Source: Telopea speciosissima
Taxonomy: Eukaryota > Streptophyta > Magnoliopsida > Proteales > Proteaceae
Assembly (NCBI RefSeq): GCF_018873765.1
Contig: NC_057922.1
Coordinates: 65,744,755 to 65,808,754 of the forward strand
Length of the DNA: 64,000 nucleotides
Direction of reading: 5' to 3'
Part shown: positions 47,588-57,335 of the stretch, one piece after another
Layout of the letters: every line of letters begins with the position of its first letter
Position numbering within the stretch: the first letter of the stretch is position 1
Position numbers and translations under genes: made by a program
Notes under the pieces: model-generated
Told to the model about the DNA's origin: nothing
What the model saw: the letters and a program-made list of their open reading frames with translations, nothing else
The model's database searches: none

Positions 47588-48065
47588 TGATAAGTACTTT
47601 TTCGATACGTCAAAAACTCTGAAGGTGATAAAACGCATTAAATCAAACCCTTTAACCTATTGCATACTAGGCCGACCCAATCTAGCGTTCATACACTAGA
47701 GTGGGCCCTATTAAGCATATAACTAACCACCACACTTCTGCAGTCGTCATCCACGGTGGCTCTCACTTTAGGTAGCTTTCACTCTGGCGGTAGATAGCAC
47801 TTTTCAAGCAGCTCCATTCTGCTCCAGTACTTTTTGCACTAGCGGCAGGTAGCTCTTTCTTGACGGCTTTCACTCTACTCCAGGTGGCTCGAACCCGTTG
47901 TGACGTTGTGTCTAGTTCTGATACTAAATGTTAGGTACTTGACCGATACGTCAAAAGCTCTGAAACTGATGGAACATGTTAAATCCAGACATTTAACCTA
48001 TCCCATACTAGGTTGGTCCAATCTAGCACCCATACACTATAGTGGACCCCATTAGGCACATAACA
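47588..48065 (-). mobile_element. TRIM-like miniature LTR retroelement
   Basis: Two direct repeats of about 137 bp, 47588-47725 (TGATAAGTACTT...AAGCATATAACTA) and 47929-48065 (TGTTAGGTACTT...AGGCACATAACA), flank an internal region of about 200 bp. On the minus strand the right repeat is followed by TTTAGTATCAGAAC, close to the initiator-Met primer-binding site. The left repeat is preceded by a purine-rich GAAGTGTGGTGGT tract. Flanks TTGGG and CTGGG could be a 5-bp duplication with one change. The size, the signals and the lack of coding sequence fit a terminal-repeat retrotransposon in miniature. Confidence 0.75.
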
Positions 48066-48714
48066 CTGGGATTTTAAAAGTCCCGAGCCAACCCAACCCT
48101 GTTGCAACCCTAGTAACGAATGAATTGGTCCATAATCTATTCGGTCTAATATGATCTATTTGGTTCACTTTTTGAGATCACCATTGGTTGATATATTGAT
48201 TGAAAACTTTTAATAGAGAAAGAGAATGCCACTGATCGTGTGGCTAGTGTGGCTCTTGCATCTAGACACAGTTTCTACCCCCATAGAAAGTCAAAAACCC
48301 GTTTAGATCAATGCGTGTGCAAACTCTAGAGGCGATATTGATACATATGATACGATTGATATCGATTATTTAAACCATGAATCACAGGCTTTACAAGTAT
48401 TGGATCATTCATGGCTGATCCGACCGATACGCCTGATACGGTGACCATGTGATGAATCGTATAAATATGCATAAGTTTCAACCAATACGATACCGATACC
48501 AATACCTAATAAATCCGGTCACATAGACAAAGAGTAACGTCTAAGGGGAAAACACGGTGCCGTCAGTTAGTCTACTTAATTGACTTGAACCTGACACAGA
48601 GGTTTTGATTGAGACGTTTCTCTTCTTTCCACACAGGAGGCGAGGCGAGGAGTCCGGTTTTTTTAAGTTATTGCCACCTTGTCCTCAATGGAATCAGATT
48701 TCATACGCAAAGAA

Positions 48715-48720
48715 CACGTG
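48715..48720. promoter_or_regulatory. G-box CACGTG upstream of the JAZ gene
   Basis: A perfect CACGTG lies 393 bp upstream of the JAZ start codon. In known JAZ promoters this is the site for MYC2-type factors, which JAZ proteins repress, giving feedback. Function here is inference. Confidence 0.55.
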
Positions 48721-49112
48721 TTTCAAAAGCTATATTTTATTTATTGATTTAACTAAAATAAGTTAAATTAAAGGCAGTTGAAGTTTCAAAGAAAGAAAAA
48801 GAAGTGGGTTTATTCCTCGTGCCATTTTAGAATTTATTATTTATTAGTTTTTTTTTTTATAAGAATTATTATTTATTAGTCCATTACTGACTATTTGCTA
48901 GGAGCCAAAGAAGTACAGATAAGAAAAAAACGAAAGAAAGAATATTTCAAGAGGAGAGGGGGAAGAATTCTCTCCGGACAATCACTCAAAAGCTCGCTCG
49001 CTCGCTCGATCTCATAATCAATCAAAGGATACAAGGCTCGATTACGATCTAATTCTCCGTCAAAGTTCCAAGAATTTCTTGTTTTATTGTTCAATTTTTT
49101 ACGCCGTGAAAG

Positions 49113-50777
49113 ATGTCGAGTTTGTCTGACCATTCAGAAACTGGAAGCTTTTCCGGCCGGAAGATGTTGAGATTGTCGGAGAAACCCAACTTCTCGCAGA
49201 CTTGTAGTCTGCTGAGCCAGTATTTGAAAGAGAAAGGTAGTTTTGGAGATCTGATGAACATGGGAGTCACTTGCAATCCGGAAGGCAAAGGTTTGTTAAT
49301 CTAAAAGTTTTTTCCATCTACTTGATTCCGTTATTTCATGCTTTTCTTTCTAAAGGAGACTTCTTTGAACTCCTCTGCTACAGAATCTGATTAGTGTGTT
49401 GTTTCTGTTGTGAATTCTCTCTGTTGACGTTCTTAGATCGTACTATGTTATTTGCCCTGAGTCGTAGTTCTCCGATCCTAGTAATGAATGGCTTCAATTC
49501 TCTTGATGGTATTCTGGGAAAGTACTGTATGGGTTCCAGTTTTTGTTGCTTCCTTTTCCCGAGATTCGGACTGATCTCTAATCTTCAGAAATTTCTATTC
49601 CTTTTAGTTTTCTAACCTAGGCCTTTCCATCGAAGATCCCCAAATCTAACCCCTCTATTTCTGCAAATTTGCACGAATTCCTAATCCTTTCTTCTTCTTC
49701 CCACAATACTTCAAATTTGTTTTTTTTTTCCTGTTTCTCCAGATCTCTGTTCAGATCACCGTATTCTTGCTATTCTGCAATTGAGACTTGGAAGGCTTAA
49801 GTTTTATTTGAAGTAATTTCATGAATAAAGGCAGAAAAAGAATCTGATACGTTTTTTTGTTTTTTTTTTATTTTAATCTCCAGGGAAACCTGAAACATGC
49901 CCTCAAACAGTGACGACGATGAATCTATTACCGAACCTGGAGATATCATCCGAAGCTTCGAGTGTTTCTGAGGAAATGATGTTAGCGAATCGGAAGATCC
50001 AGTCCATGGATCTCTTCCCCCAACATACTGGTTTTGCTCATCATGCCTCCCCCTCCATTCCTGCCGAAGACGACCTAAAGACGGCTAATCTCAAGGCATC
50101 CCAAATGACGATTTTCTACGCTGGGAAAGTGCTTGTCTTAGACGATTTCCCAGCTGAGAAGGCGAAGGAAGTCATGCTTTTGGCGAGCAATGGAAGCTCC
50201 CAGAAACTCACCAGCCCCTTTGCATCCACTTCCGGCAACGACAAACCCAACCAAACCACCTTTGCTACTTCCACTTCCAACTTGGTTCCTACCTCCGGAA
50301 CCAACCAAGAGCAGATTCAACTGCCCCCTCGGCCCATTGTCTCAGGTATATAGATAATAGCCCTTCATGTTTTTTTCTTTTTTTCCTCTTGAAGAACTTC
50401 TCTCCTTTTCTGTTTCAGGTATTGACCATGTATGTTTTTCTTTTGTTGCAGATCTGCCAATTGCAAGGAAAGCTTCCCTTCACCGGTTCTTGGAGAAGAG
50501 AAAAGACAGGTTTGTATGCTGAGATTATTAAAGCCAAACTTTACTATTTTAGAGGAAAGAGAAAGAATTGTAATATGTGTTCCTTAATCCGTGTCATCAA
50601 TTGGATTAATTGATTAAGCTTTTTGTTAATTTTCTCTTTTCCAGGATTAGTGCTAAAGCACCATACCCTCCTGTGAACAACTCGGCTGTAACATCTTCCA
50701 AGCAGCCTGAGAGCCAGGAATGGCTTGGATTGGCTTCCAATGTTGCAACTTCAAAGCAATTAGAGCTCCAATTATAG
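49113..50777 (+). CDS. JAZ: JAZ (TIFY10-like) jasmonate-signalling repressor
   Basis: Four exons: 49113-49290, 49884-50345, 50452-50509 and 50645-50777; GT-AG, in phase, 831 nt, 276 residues. Residues 27-47 form the N-terminal [16 protein letters not shown] motif characteristic of the JAZ1/2 (TIFY10) group, which can bind MYC factors. The TIFY (ZIM) motif [15 protein letters not shown] is at 135-149, for NINJA binding and dimerisation. The Jas motif [20 protein letters not shown] is at 214-233 and is followed after the last intron by ISAKAPYP. The Jas motif binds COI1 with JA-Ile and the MYC partners; the protein acts in the nucleus and is degraded on hormone perception. The last intron sits at the conserved Jas position. 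The C-terminus LELQL (272-276) fits the EAR pattern LxLxL. The 5' leader has a CTCG repeat (about 48995-49010). It appears intact; TIFY10A/B orthology is not resolved. Confidence 0.94.
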
Positions 50778-52600
50778 TTAAATCAAAAGCTTTTTTATAA
50801 TTAGCTAGCTTCACTTTCTGTTCTTGGCCGTTTGGGCGCGCCTTAGCTCTTATACTTGTAACCGTTGGTAGCCATACAAAGGAGAAGAAAAGCAAATTTT
50901 CTTCTTTTTTGCTCTTTTTTTTGCCCTTTTACTTAATTTCTTAAATTTTTGTAACTATTTATTTATAGACAATGATATTGAACAAATGTTTATTATTTTC
51001 AATTATAGTGGAATATGATGAGCAATAATCACTACTCTTTATCTTAAAAGGGTCATCATTTCGATTTTTTTCCACTTGCTCATGGTGAAGATGATGGCTT
51101 CCTAATTTACAGTTAAGGCACAATAGATTAGATTAGTAGGTGGGCCGAATGCTTATTTTTCCACCCATGACGAATAGAGAATTTTCAGACCATGGAAATC
51201 TGACCATTTGACGACTATGGGGAAAGATATTTTTAACCTTGTAGATGGCGTGAGTAAAGTTCAATCACAGAATCACACCATCATCAAGGAAATTCTTAAC
51301 TAAATCCCAATTTAAAATAAAAAATTGAAAATAAATGAAGATAAAAAAATATGGGGTTTTATTTGAATTGCAAGTTTGAACGTTTGCAATTTGGTTAAGG
51401 AGAGAAAAGGGGTGTGGGAGTTGGGAGGGGACTAAGGCAAAAGAAAATTTGGATTTGTAAAGCCCCCTCCCCCAATCGGCTTATAATGGTTTCAGTGCGT
51501 AGATTTTGGCAGAACTTGTGGATCATCATATTTCACTAACAATGACTTAGAATTTGAAATTAAAATTTTGAGGTATTGTCAACCTATGAGTTTAACATTT
51601 TGAAACCCTTGTAATGTCGGAAGAAGTATTTCTATATTGATTCCATTCGTCACGTAGATTCTATCAGAATTTTGTCCAAAGAGTATATGAGGATTTTTAA
51701 AGCATGTCATGCAACGCACACTGTCTTTGCATCCAAACATAAGGGCACATGAAATGATCGTGTACGCATTCGATTAGCTTTCGGACAGATTCGGATAGTG
51801 CTAAACGGATACGGACACGTATACGGATTGGATATTTTATCCGTTTACATGTAAATATAACTTTTCGGATAGCTATAGCCTATTCGTATCCGTATCCGTA
51901 GCTTTCGGATGGATTCAAAAAGTGCTAAACAGATATGGACACGGATTCGGAATCGGATTTTGACTATCCATTTACATCTTTAATCATGACAAATTTTTTC
52001 TTCAATAATAATGGTTGTGTTACGTACCTAATTATATGGTTATTTATATATATTAATTATTATTTTATATTTATTAATTATTATGTTGTGTTGTGCGTGA
52101 GTTAAGTATTGAGTGTAAGTAAGTTAGGATGACTATCAATGTTAGTGGGTTAGTTATTTAGATGTGGAAGAAATCATAAGTGAGAAGTTATGTAACGGCT
52201 ATACAGCTCTATTTAATAGAGTGTGAGTGAAAATATAAATAGATTATTATCCCCTAAATTATTTCTTGAGAGTTATCTTGAGAAGAGGATTAGCAGTCTC
52301 CCAATTGTGCCAGGATGTCCGGCGACTTCGTACGTATAAATTTATCTCTCTTCATCTCTTTCTCTCCCTATTATCTTTTTTTTTTTATTTATTTTATCTT
52401 CAAATTATCTTGCACGTAATAGGTTGTTATGATAAATGAGCAAGGAAGGGATTCGTCCATGGAACCATCTCATCGACGATTCTTGAGTTACGGGGTTGGT
52501 TTTTAGTATTTCGATTGTCATTAGTCACTGTTGTCTCCATGCAAAGGTTCGTGCACGACATGGAGCTATTCTCTAGGGAGCCAGTGCCTATGGGATCTTT
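50778..52600. other. JAZ 3' region and AT-rich spacer
   Basis: 3' untranslated sequence follows the stop, then AT-rich DNA with no gene. 51770-51985 is a CGGATACGGA-type repeat patch. 52060-52330 has LTR-like features (short direct TATTAATTATTAT repeats, a TTCTTGAGAGTTATC end) that I cannot bound. Confidence 0.5.
51770..51985. repeat. Degenerate CGGATA/TATCCG repeat patch
   Basis: Repeated GGATACGGA, CGTATCCGTATCCG and TTTCGGATGGATTC words on both strands. GCTTTCGGA...GTGCTAAAC..GATA.GGACACG occurs twice about 120 bp apart (from 51777 and 51900). Confidence 0.6.
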
Positions 52601-52606
52601 GCCCCC

Positions 52607-52755
52607 TACAATTCCCTACCTGTCCATTTCCTGCAATTCCTCTCATAGGGGTGGAAATGACCACCCGACCTCTTGCTCAAACACACTGCCAAGTGGGATC
52701 CACCCCCTACTAGAGGGATTTGGGGAAATATACTAGGCAGGGAATTGTCGGAGAT
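52607..52755. mobile_element. Foldback MITE
   Basis: ACAATTCCCTACCTGTCC...TTCCTCTCATAGGGG and CCCCCTACTAGAGGGATTTGG...AGGCAGGGAATTGT form inverted arms. Related to 46275-46400. Confidence 0.65.
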
Positions 52756-53064
52756 AATTTTCCATGCCCATGGGGTATCCAACACTTGGGTTGTGTCACA
52801 CATCCCGATGATTGATTGGTGGGCATTGGGATATGTGCGGCACAACCCAATCGTTGGATAGCCCTGAGCATTCCTTGGGCACCGATGTACGAAAACCTTT
52901 TATCAAAACAAAAGGCCAAATGTTCTTTGTGCTGGATGTGTAGGTTGCGGTTGCGCCTAGACACATGAGAGTGGGCAAAATGACCATCCTATCCCTTGAA
53001 TGGCAGACCCATGTGTCTAGACATAGACTGCAATGCGGCACAGAGAGCATGAGCCCTAGGAAAA

Positions 53065-53230
53065 TTATCACCTCCAGTTTGTTGACCGGCCCAGTTCCCC
53101 AGTTCCTCTAATAGGGGGATGGTGGACCTCACCCGAGCAAGGTGTTTGGGCATGGGTAGAGAGGTCATTTCAGCCTCCCTTTGTTAGAGGAACTGGGAAA
53201 CTAGGCCGATCAGCAAACTGGAGGTGATAA
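53065..53230. mobile_element. MITE with perfect 17-bp inverted ends
   Basis: TTATCACCTCCAGTTTG (53065-53081) and CAAACTGGAGGTGATAA (53214-53230) are exact reverse complements. The arms remain complementary inward through the CCCAGTTCCTCTAATA / TTAGAGGAACTGGG segment. The 166-bp element has no coding sequence and shares the TCCTCTAATA arm with the MITE at 46275. Confidence 0.85.
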
Positions 53231-53893
53231 AGATCCTGAGCCCTATCACTTTTTTCATGGGCTCTTCATAGTCACAGCTTTGTTTTAGACCTCACAAGTG
53301 ACTTCGTCATTTTTACAAAAGAGTGCAGTTCCGTTGTAGAGGTCAGCTTTGGAAATGGTCGAAATTAAACCTTCTATCAGTTCACCCCATCCATCCAAAC
53401 TTTCCTTTTTCACTGTTTTAAGGCCTTTAGCTACTCTGCAACTTCTGCAAATCGTTCTTCGTCTATCTTCCAATTGCCTACCACTACCACTGTTCAAAAA
53501 GTTGAAGTAAGATTTTCTTCTTGTCCAATGGACCATAAAAGAAGTCACCTAAGACGGCCTCATGTGCCAAAACGCGTTGAAGTAAAAGATCTGGTGTTGT
53601 TTCTCCCAAAAAAAAAAAAGATCTGGTGGTGTCGATATCATATGAATACGAGTCGTTGTAACTCCATAGGCTGTCAATTATTGAGCCCCGAGAATGCTAA
53701 TTGGTTTTTGGGGAATATAAACTCTTTTTTTTTTTTTGTTTTATGCAGAAAAAACTTAAATTAAAACAGAATATAAAGCACATTGTCATCTACATGCATG
53801 TTGAGTTTTTCAACTCTAACCCTATTGGCTAGACCTAGAGAAGAAGCTAGAGATATAAGAGTGTGCTGTTTAAGAAATGATAAAAAATCATAA
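53231..53893. other. Spacer, no gene seen
   Basis: AT-rich sequence with A and T runs (53610-53625, 53725-53740). The frames here have no recognisable domain. Confidence 0.5.
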
Positions 53894-54284
53894 GGCTGCG
53901 TTTGATAACAGTCTTAACAAAGAACGTTTATTCTTAATTAGCAACGTTCTTTTATGTTCTTGGTCTAGAACTGTGTTCTGAGATTGAAAATGACCATTTG
54001 GTAACGGTCTCAAGAACGTCGTTTAAAACGAAAATGATGTTTGGTAAAATCTGTTTTTTTCTATTTGATATTAATTACAATAATGTCATTTTTTTGTCAA
54101 TTATACCAAAAAAAAGACTTGTAAAATCCTTTTCACTTACCAACCTTAGCATAAAATTAAAATATCTCATTAACATAACCAAAGTAAATATAAAAATATG
54201 TCAAATTTCAAAGATGCCATTAAAATTGGGTTCTTGTATGGATTAGTAGCATGACTGACTATGCTATGAACAGTTGAATAAAGA

Positions 54285-54364
54285 GGGTCTTGGTGGACTC
54301 GAACCACCATCCTCTTGGAACATGCTCATGTTCCAAGTGCTCTACTAATTTGAGTTAAAGACCC
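54285..54364 (-). ncRNA. tRNA-like sequence with an enlarged anticodon hairpin
   Basis: On the minus strand 80 nt fold as a tRNA. A perfect 7-bp acceptor stem pairs GGGTCTT with AAGACCC. A short D stem (CTC/GAG) encloses AAATTAGTA. A perfect 5-bp T stem encloses TTCGAGT (GGTGG...CCACC), and the variable loop is AGGAT. Box B GGTTCGAGTCC is canonical and box A (TAACTCAAATTAGTAGAGC) acceptable. Where a 7-nt anticodon loop is expected, CTTGGAACATG is followed by AG and then CATGTTCCAAG, a perfect 11-bp palindromic arm. No normal anticodon loop can form if it folds this way. With only the 5-bp CTTGG/CCAAG stem the loop would be 14 nt. A TCTTT follows at the 3' side, a weak Pol III stop. It is probably a tRNA pseudogene or tRNA-like RNA, not a decoding tRNA. 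Confidence 0.6.
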
Positions 54365-54515
54365 ATCAAGTTGTCAATGAATTAGCACAACAGATTACAC
54401 CAAATTATATTTTCCATTCTTTTTTGAATTAATTTGCAATGAATGAATTTTAGTGGCCCAAGAAGCACCAAAAGAAATCACTCAACGAAGCTGTGAAAAG
54501 GGTAAGTGTTTTTAC

Positions 54516-54724
54516 CCCCATCAAGTTGATGAGAGAACCACCAGATAAGGCGATGGCAAAGAACCCCCTCTCTTTCATTGATATCTCACATAATTCAACT
54601 ATATAGTCCGTCAAATCAGTGGCAAGTTCCTCCACATCTTCATGAACTCTCAACTCCCTTCCCTCCTTGGGACCCCAGACATTGCCATTGTTCTTCAGGA
54701 GTGTCTATGAATCAAAAGCTGATC
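54516..54724 (-). pseudogene. 6-phosphogluconolactonase gene fragment (first coding exon)
   Basis: The minus strand after an acceptor (TTGCAG at 54730-54725) gives leader sequence, then an ATG near 54687. After one frame break the sequence reads LRVHEDVEELATDLTDYI, ELCEISMKERGFFAIALSGGS and LINLMG, followed by a GT donor at 54515. This is the N-terminal region of plant 6-phosphogluconolactonase (oxidative pentose phosphate pathway), including the conserved AIALSGGS phosphate-binding turn. The remaining exons, with the DERxV motif and the C-terminal half, are absent. The ATG frame ends after about a dozen codons (REGS-stop), so no functional enzyme is made. It lies inside the TIR element. Confidence 0.8.
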
Positions 54725-55140
54725 CTGCAATGTGGAAAACAAAAATGTTTACCTGACAAAAATCTAGTTAAGAAAATTTTATAGTCTGAAATCAAAGGCA
54801 AATAAGAATCAAAACCAGTCTTCAAACAAATGTAGCAGAAAAGTTGATGATTGTTAGACAGTTAAATAAATGCTAGAAAGGCTAAAACTTCAAAACCACC
54901 ACTGGATTTATTGAAATAGAGAAAGAGACAGCCATAGTCTTTCGACCCACAAAATGAAACCAAATTGAAAAGACTTATTCCACAAACTCAAAATAAGATA
55001 AACCCCTAAGAAACACCAATATCTCTTCTAACTTTTCTCTTTCACCCTACCGTCCCTTCCATGTCCTTACTCCCAAGTGTTAGACATGCATGCAACTTGA
55101 GAGACATTGTCCACAAGAATGTGAGAGAGAGAGAGAGAGA

Positions 55141-55262
55141 TTGGCTTTTAGTATCAATTTGGTAATGGAGAAGGAACTAAAAATATAACTTGAATAGTAT
55201 TCACTTTTTGTATCAATTTGGTAATGGAGAAGAAATTAAAATGTAAGTTGAACAGTATTCAA
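55141..55262. repeat. Tandem duplication of about 58 bp
   Basis: TATCAATTTGGTAATGGAGAAG, followed by ACTAAAAATATAACTTGAATAGTATTCA-type sequence, occurs twice in direct order (from about 55153 and 55213) next to a (GA)n run at 55126-55140. It lies between the LOG and lactonase fragments. Confidence 0.75.
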
Positions 55263-55870
55263 ATAAGTAAGTTGAATTTGGAATATAAAGGGTGCCCACT
55301 AGTAGCAGAGTCTAATAGGTCTACTTCCCAGTTTTTTCTGGGTACAACCTTGTCATGAAGTGGTGCATACTCCTGCAAATAACAATAAAAAACAGCAACA
55401 AATCATTCCCTGCCACTTCTTGCAACTTTTCTTCTTTACAAAATCCAATAATTTAACAACCAACTCTAACGTAAATTTATACATATATTGTTTGCCACAC
55501 TATGAAATAATGATATTTAATTTTGAAAGAAGAGAAAGAATGTCTTCATCTTACTTCCATTTTCCTGATCAGCTCTTCTACTGTATATGTTGAGACTACA
55601 ATCTGTCTTGTTGAATCCTCTATAAAACCTTCCTCCACTCCTTTGAAAGTGCAAGTAAGTTGTCATAATATTTTATCAACATTCAACAAGCCCACCTGTC
55701 TCAAATTTCAGAGGAAGAGAGAATGAGAACCCAGTTGCCAAATTCAGTGCAAGAAACATAAGAGGAAAGTAACCTGGATTAAAGGGCACCCCATCTTACT
55801 GGTTTCTCATGAATTCCTAGTTGAGACCATGTTATCATCTCCAACAGTTCTTCCATTGTACGATAACCAC
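55259..55870 (-). pseudogene. LONELY GUY (cytokinin phosphoribohydrolase) gene fragment, last three exons
   Basis: Minus strand. The first exon (55870 to about 55793) reads [24 protein letters not shown], then a GT donor; this is the PGGxGTxxE catalytic segment with G changed to R. The next exon, after TTTGAGACAG, reads VGLLNVD, then two frame breaks, then GVEEGFIEDSTRQIVVSTYTVEELIRKME. The last exon (55372-55259) begins EYAPLHDKVVPRKNWEVD. Introns are kept, so this was captured as genomic DNA and not as cDNA. The upstream half of the gene, with the nucleotide-fold GGGxxGLMG motif, is missing. Family function: release of active cytokinin bases from nucleotides. The wording resembles the LOG8 branch. 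The copy cannot encode the enzyme. Confidence 0.82.
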
Positions 55871-56099
55871 CTAAACAGGTTTAAAAAGCAAGACATGAAT
55901 ATGGAACCAAGACATGAAAAGCAAACCAGCAAAGTGAAAACTAATACCCAAGAACATGACAACCACCAATAGGAATAGAAGTGTAGTACAAACCAATAAC
56001 TTGAAAGAGGGTTAAAACCAACTTACTACAAATTAAGACTGTGCAAAGAAATCAGAAACAAAGCCCAAGAAAAATAGGTCAAGATTACAAATTAAATCT

Positions 56100-56960
56100 C
56101 AGGAAAAAGGATTGGAGCTTTTAGAAACTAATAAAACGACCTGATGGATAAGAGAAACACCCACTGCCATGATACAATCCAAAAAAAGAAGAAAAAACCA
56201 TTTCCCTATAGAACACAACAGAGTATCAAAATTGATCGATATCATAAAGAGAAGAAAAAACAGAACAGTTGCCTGAACAAATACATAATCTGAAAAAGAA
56301 AACCCAATTAATTCGTTCATTCTATAGAATAACCTTATAGCAATTGAAAACTCTGCGAAACCAACCAGATCAAGAAAATAAAAACGGAAGATCGACATAA
56401 TATGAAGCAAAATCCTAATTATAAGCTTAAACAGAGAGCGAACGCGGGACGTAATAGAGAGAAAACTGACCGCGACAATTTTGAAGATGAGAACGCCCAA
56501 ATCTGGCAACTGGAGTGAGATCAGATATTTCGCGGCTTTCACCCTCAACACCTCAATAGGCAACACCTCCCACAGATTCAAATATACCTTCCGAAGCCCT
56601 CTGTTTATACACTAGAAACTCAGCCGCAAATCCCAATTAATCCAGTACAATCAGTGACGCAGAATCGATAGGGAGAGGGAGAGGGCAAGCGAAATAGACA
56701 CTGGGAGAAAGACCTCAACTAGGGTTTCAGTAGGTTCGCACATAGAGAGAGAAGGAGAGAGTGAGACAGAGAAAGGGAAAGAGCGAGAGAGAGGTGCAGA
56801 GAGTGCAAGAGATAGAGAGGGAGAGACAGAAACAGAGAGAGGGAAACAACATTACCAGAGCATGCAAGAGATAGAGAGGAAGAGAGACCGAGAGAGAGTG
56901 AGAGATCTCACCTAGGGTTGCAAAGCGAGTCCTTCTTCGTCTCCCAAATTCGTGGTAGCA
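56100..56960 (-). other. Promoter or first-exon-like segment of unknown origin in the TIR element
   Basis: On the minus strand a TATAAACAGAGG word (about 56612-56600) precedes a GC-richer stretch reading LPIEVLRVKAAKYLISLQLPDLGVLIFK that ends at a possible GT donor near 56470. T-rich intron-like sequence follows to 56100. Upstream, 56670-56920 is a long GA-rich (CT on this strand) tract. I do not recognise the gene. It could be the 5' end of one of the captured genes or a third source. Confidence 0.4.
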
Positions 56961-57189
56961 GAGCAAGAGAGATGTGAGTTTCGTGATTTCTCTAAAAAAA
57001 TCACGGGTTTGTGACTTTAGTCCGTCACTCGTTCGTTCTTTGTTCTTTTGGTGCTCAAGACCTCTGGTTCGTTCTAAAAGAACGAAAAAACAAATCGCAA
57101 AGCCAAACACTTTTTCATGTTTTTTTTTTTCTTTTTGAGTAAAAGAACTGTTTTGAACGTTACCAAACGCACTCTAAGTGTTTATAACA

Positions 57190-57335
57190 GATTGAGGTAG
57201 TGTTTGGTATGAATTCTTGGAATGCATTCTATGTGGATTTTGCATTCTCGAGTGACAAAAATAACTATTTTTATCATCTGAGAATGCAAAATCGACCTTG
57301 AATACATTCCAAGAATGCATACCAAATAGAGCATA
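57190..57335. mobile_element. Foldback MITE (TTTGGTATG type)
   Basis: GTGTTTGGTATGAATTCTTGG...GATTTTGCATTCTCGAGTGA pairs with TCTGAGAATGCAAAATCGACC...AAGAATGCATACCAAATA over about 65 bp per arm around a short AT loop. It lies 16 bp from the right end of the gene-capture element. A target duplication could not be fixed. Confidence 0.8.

Larger units (their letters stand above)
38501..48700. other. 10-kb gene-poor region
   Basis: I find no supported gene here. Apart from the MITEs and TRIM listed separately, it holds AT-rich DNA, homopolymer runs, and GATAC/GGTATCG-type patches at 38515-38570, 44985-45075, 45490-45565, 46475-46780 and 48330-48515. Open frames in this region are short and lack family features. 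One at 41340-41400 (GWAFKSTSGSF) faintly recalls a LINE RNase H but is too short to call. Confidence 0.6.
53894..57174. mobile_element. Gene-fragment-carrying TIR element (Pack-PIF/Harbinger-like)
   Basis: The left end GGCTGCGTTTGATAACAGTC and the right end, read inward on the minus strand as GAGTGCGTTTGGTAACGTTC, are similar inverted termini. They are flanked by TAA on both sides (53891-53893 and 57175-57177), the 3-bp duplication typical of PIF/Harbinger elements. Subterminal TTTGGTAA words recur near the left end (about 53997 and 54030). The 3281-bp interior has no transposase. It holds, all on the minus strand, a promoter or first-exon-like segment, LONELY GUY exons, a 6-phosphogluconolactonase exon and a tRNA-like sequence. 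This is the hallmark of Pack-type elements that capture host gene pieces with introns. The TIR match is imperfect and the TSD short, so the boundaries and superfamily are inference. Confidence 0.6.

Noticed and set aside
56727-57110. 127-codon minus-strand frame with Leu/Ser/Phe runs
   Set aside because: It is a translation of a GA/CT microsatellite-like tract.
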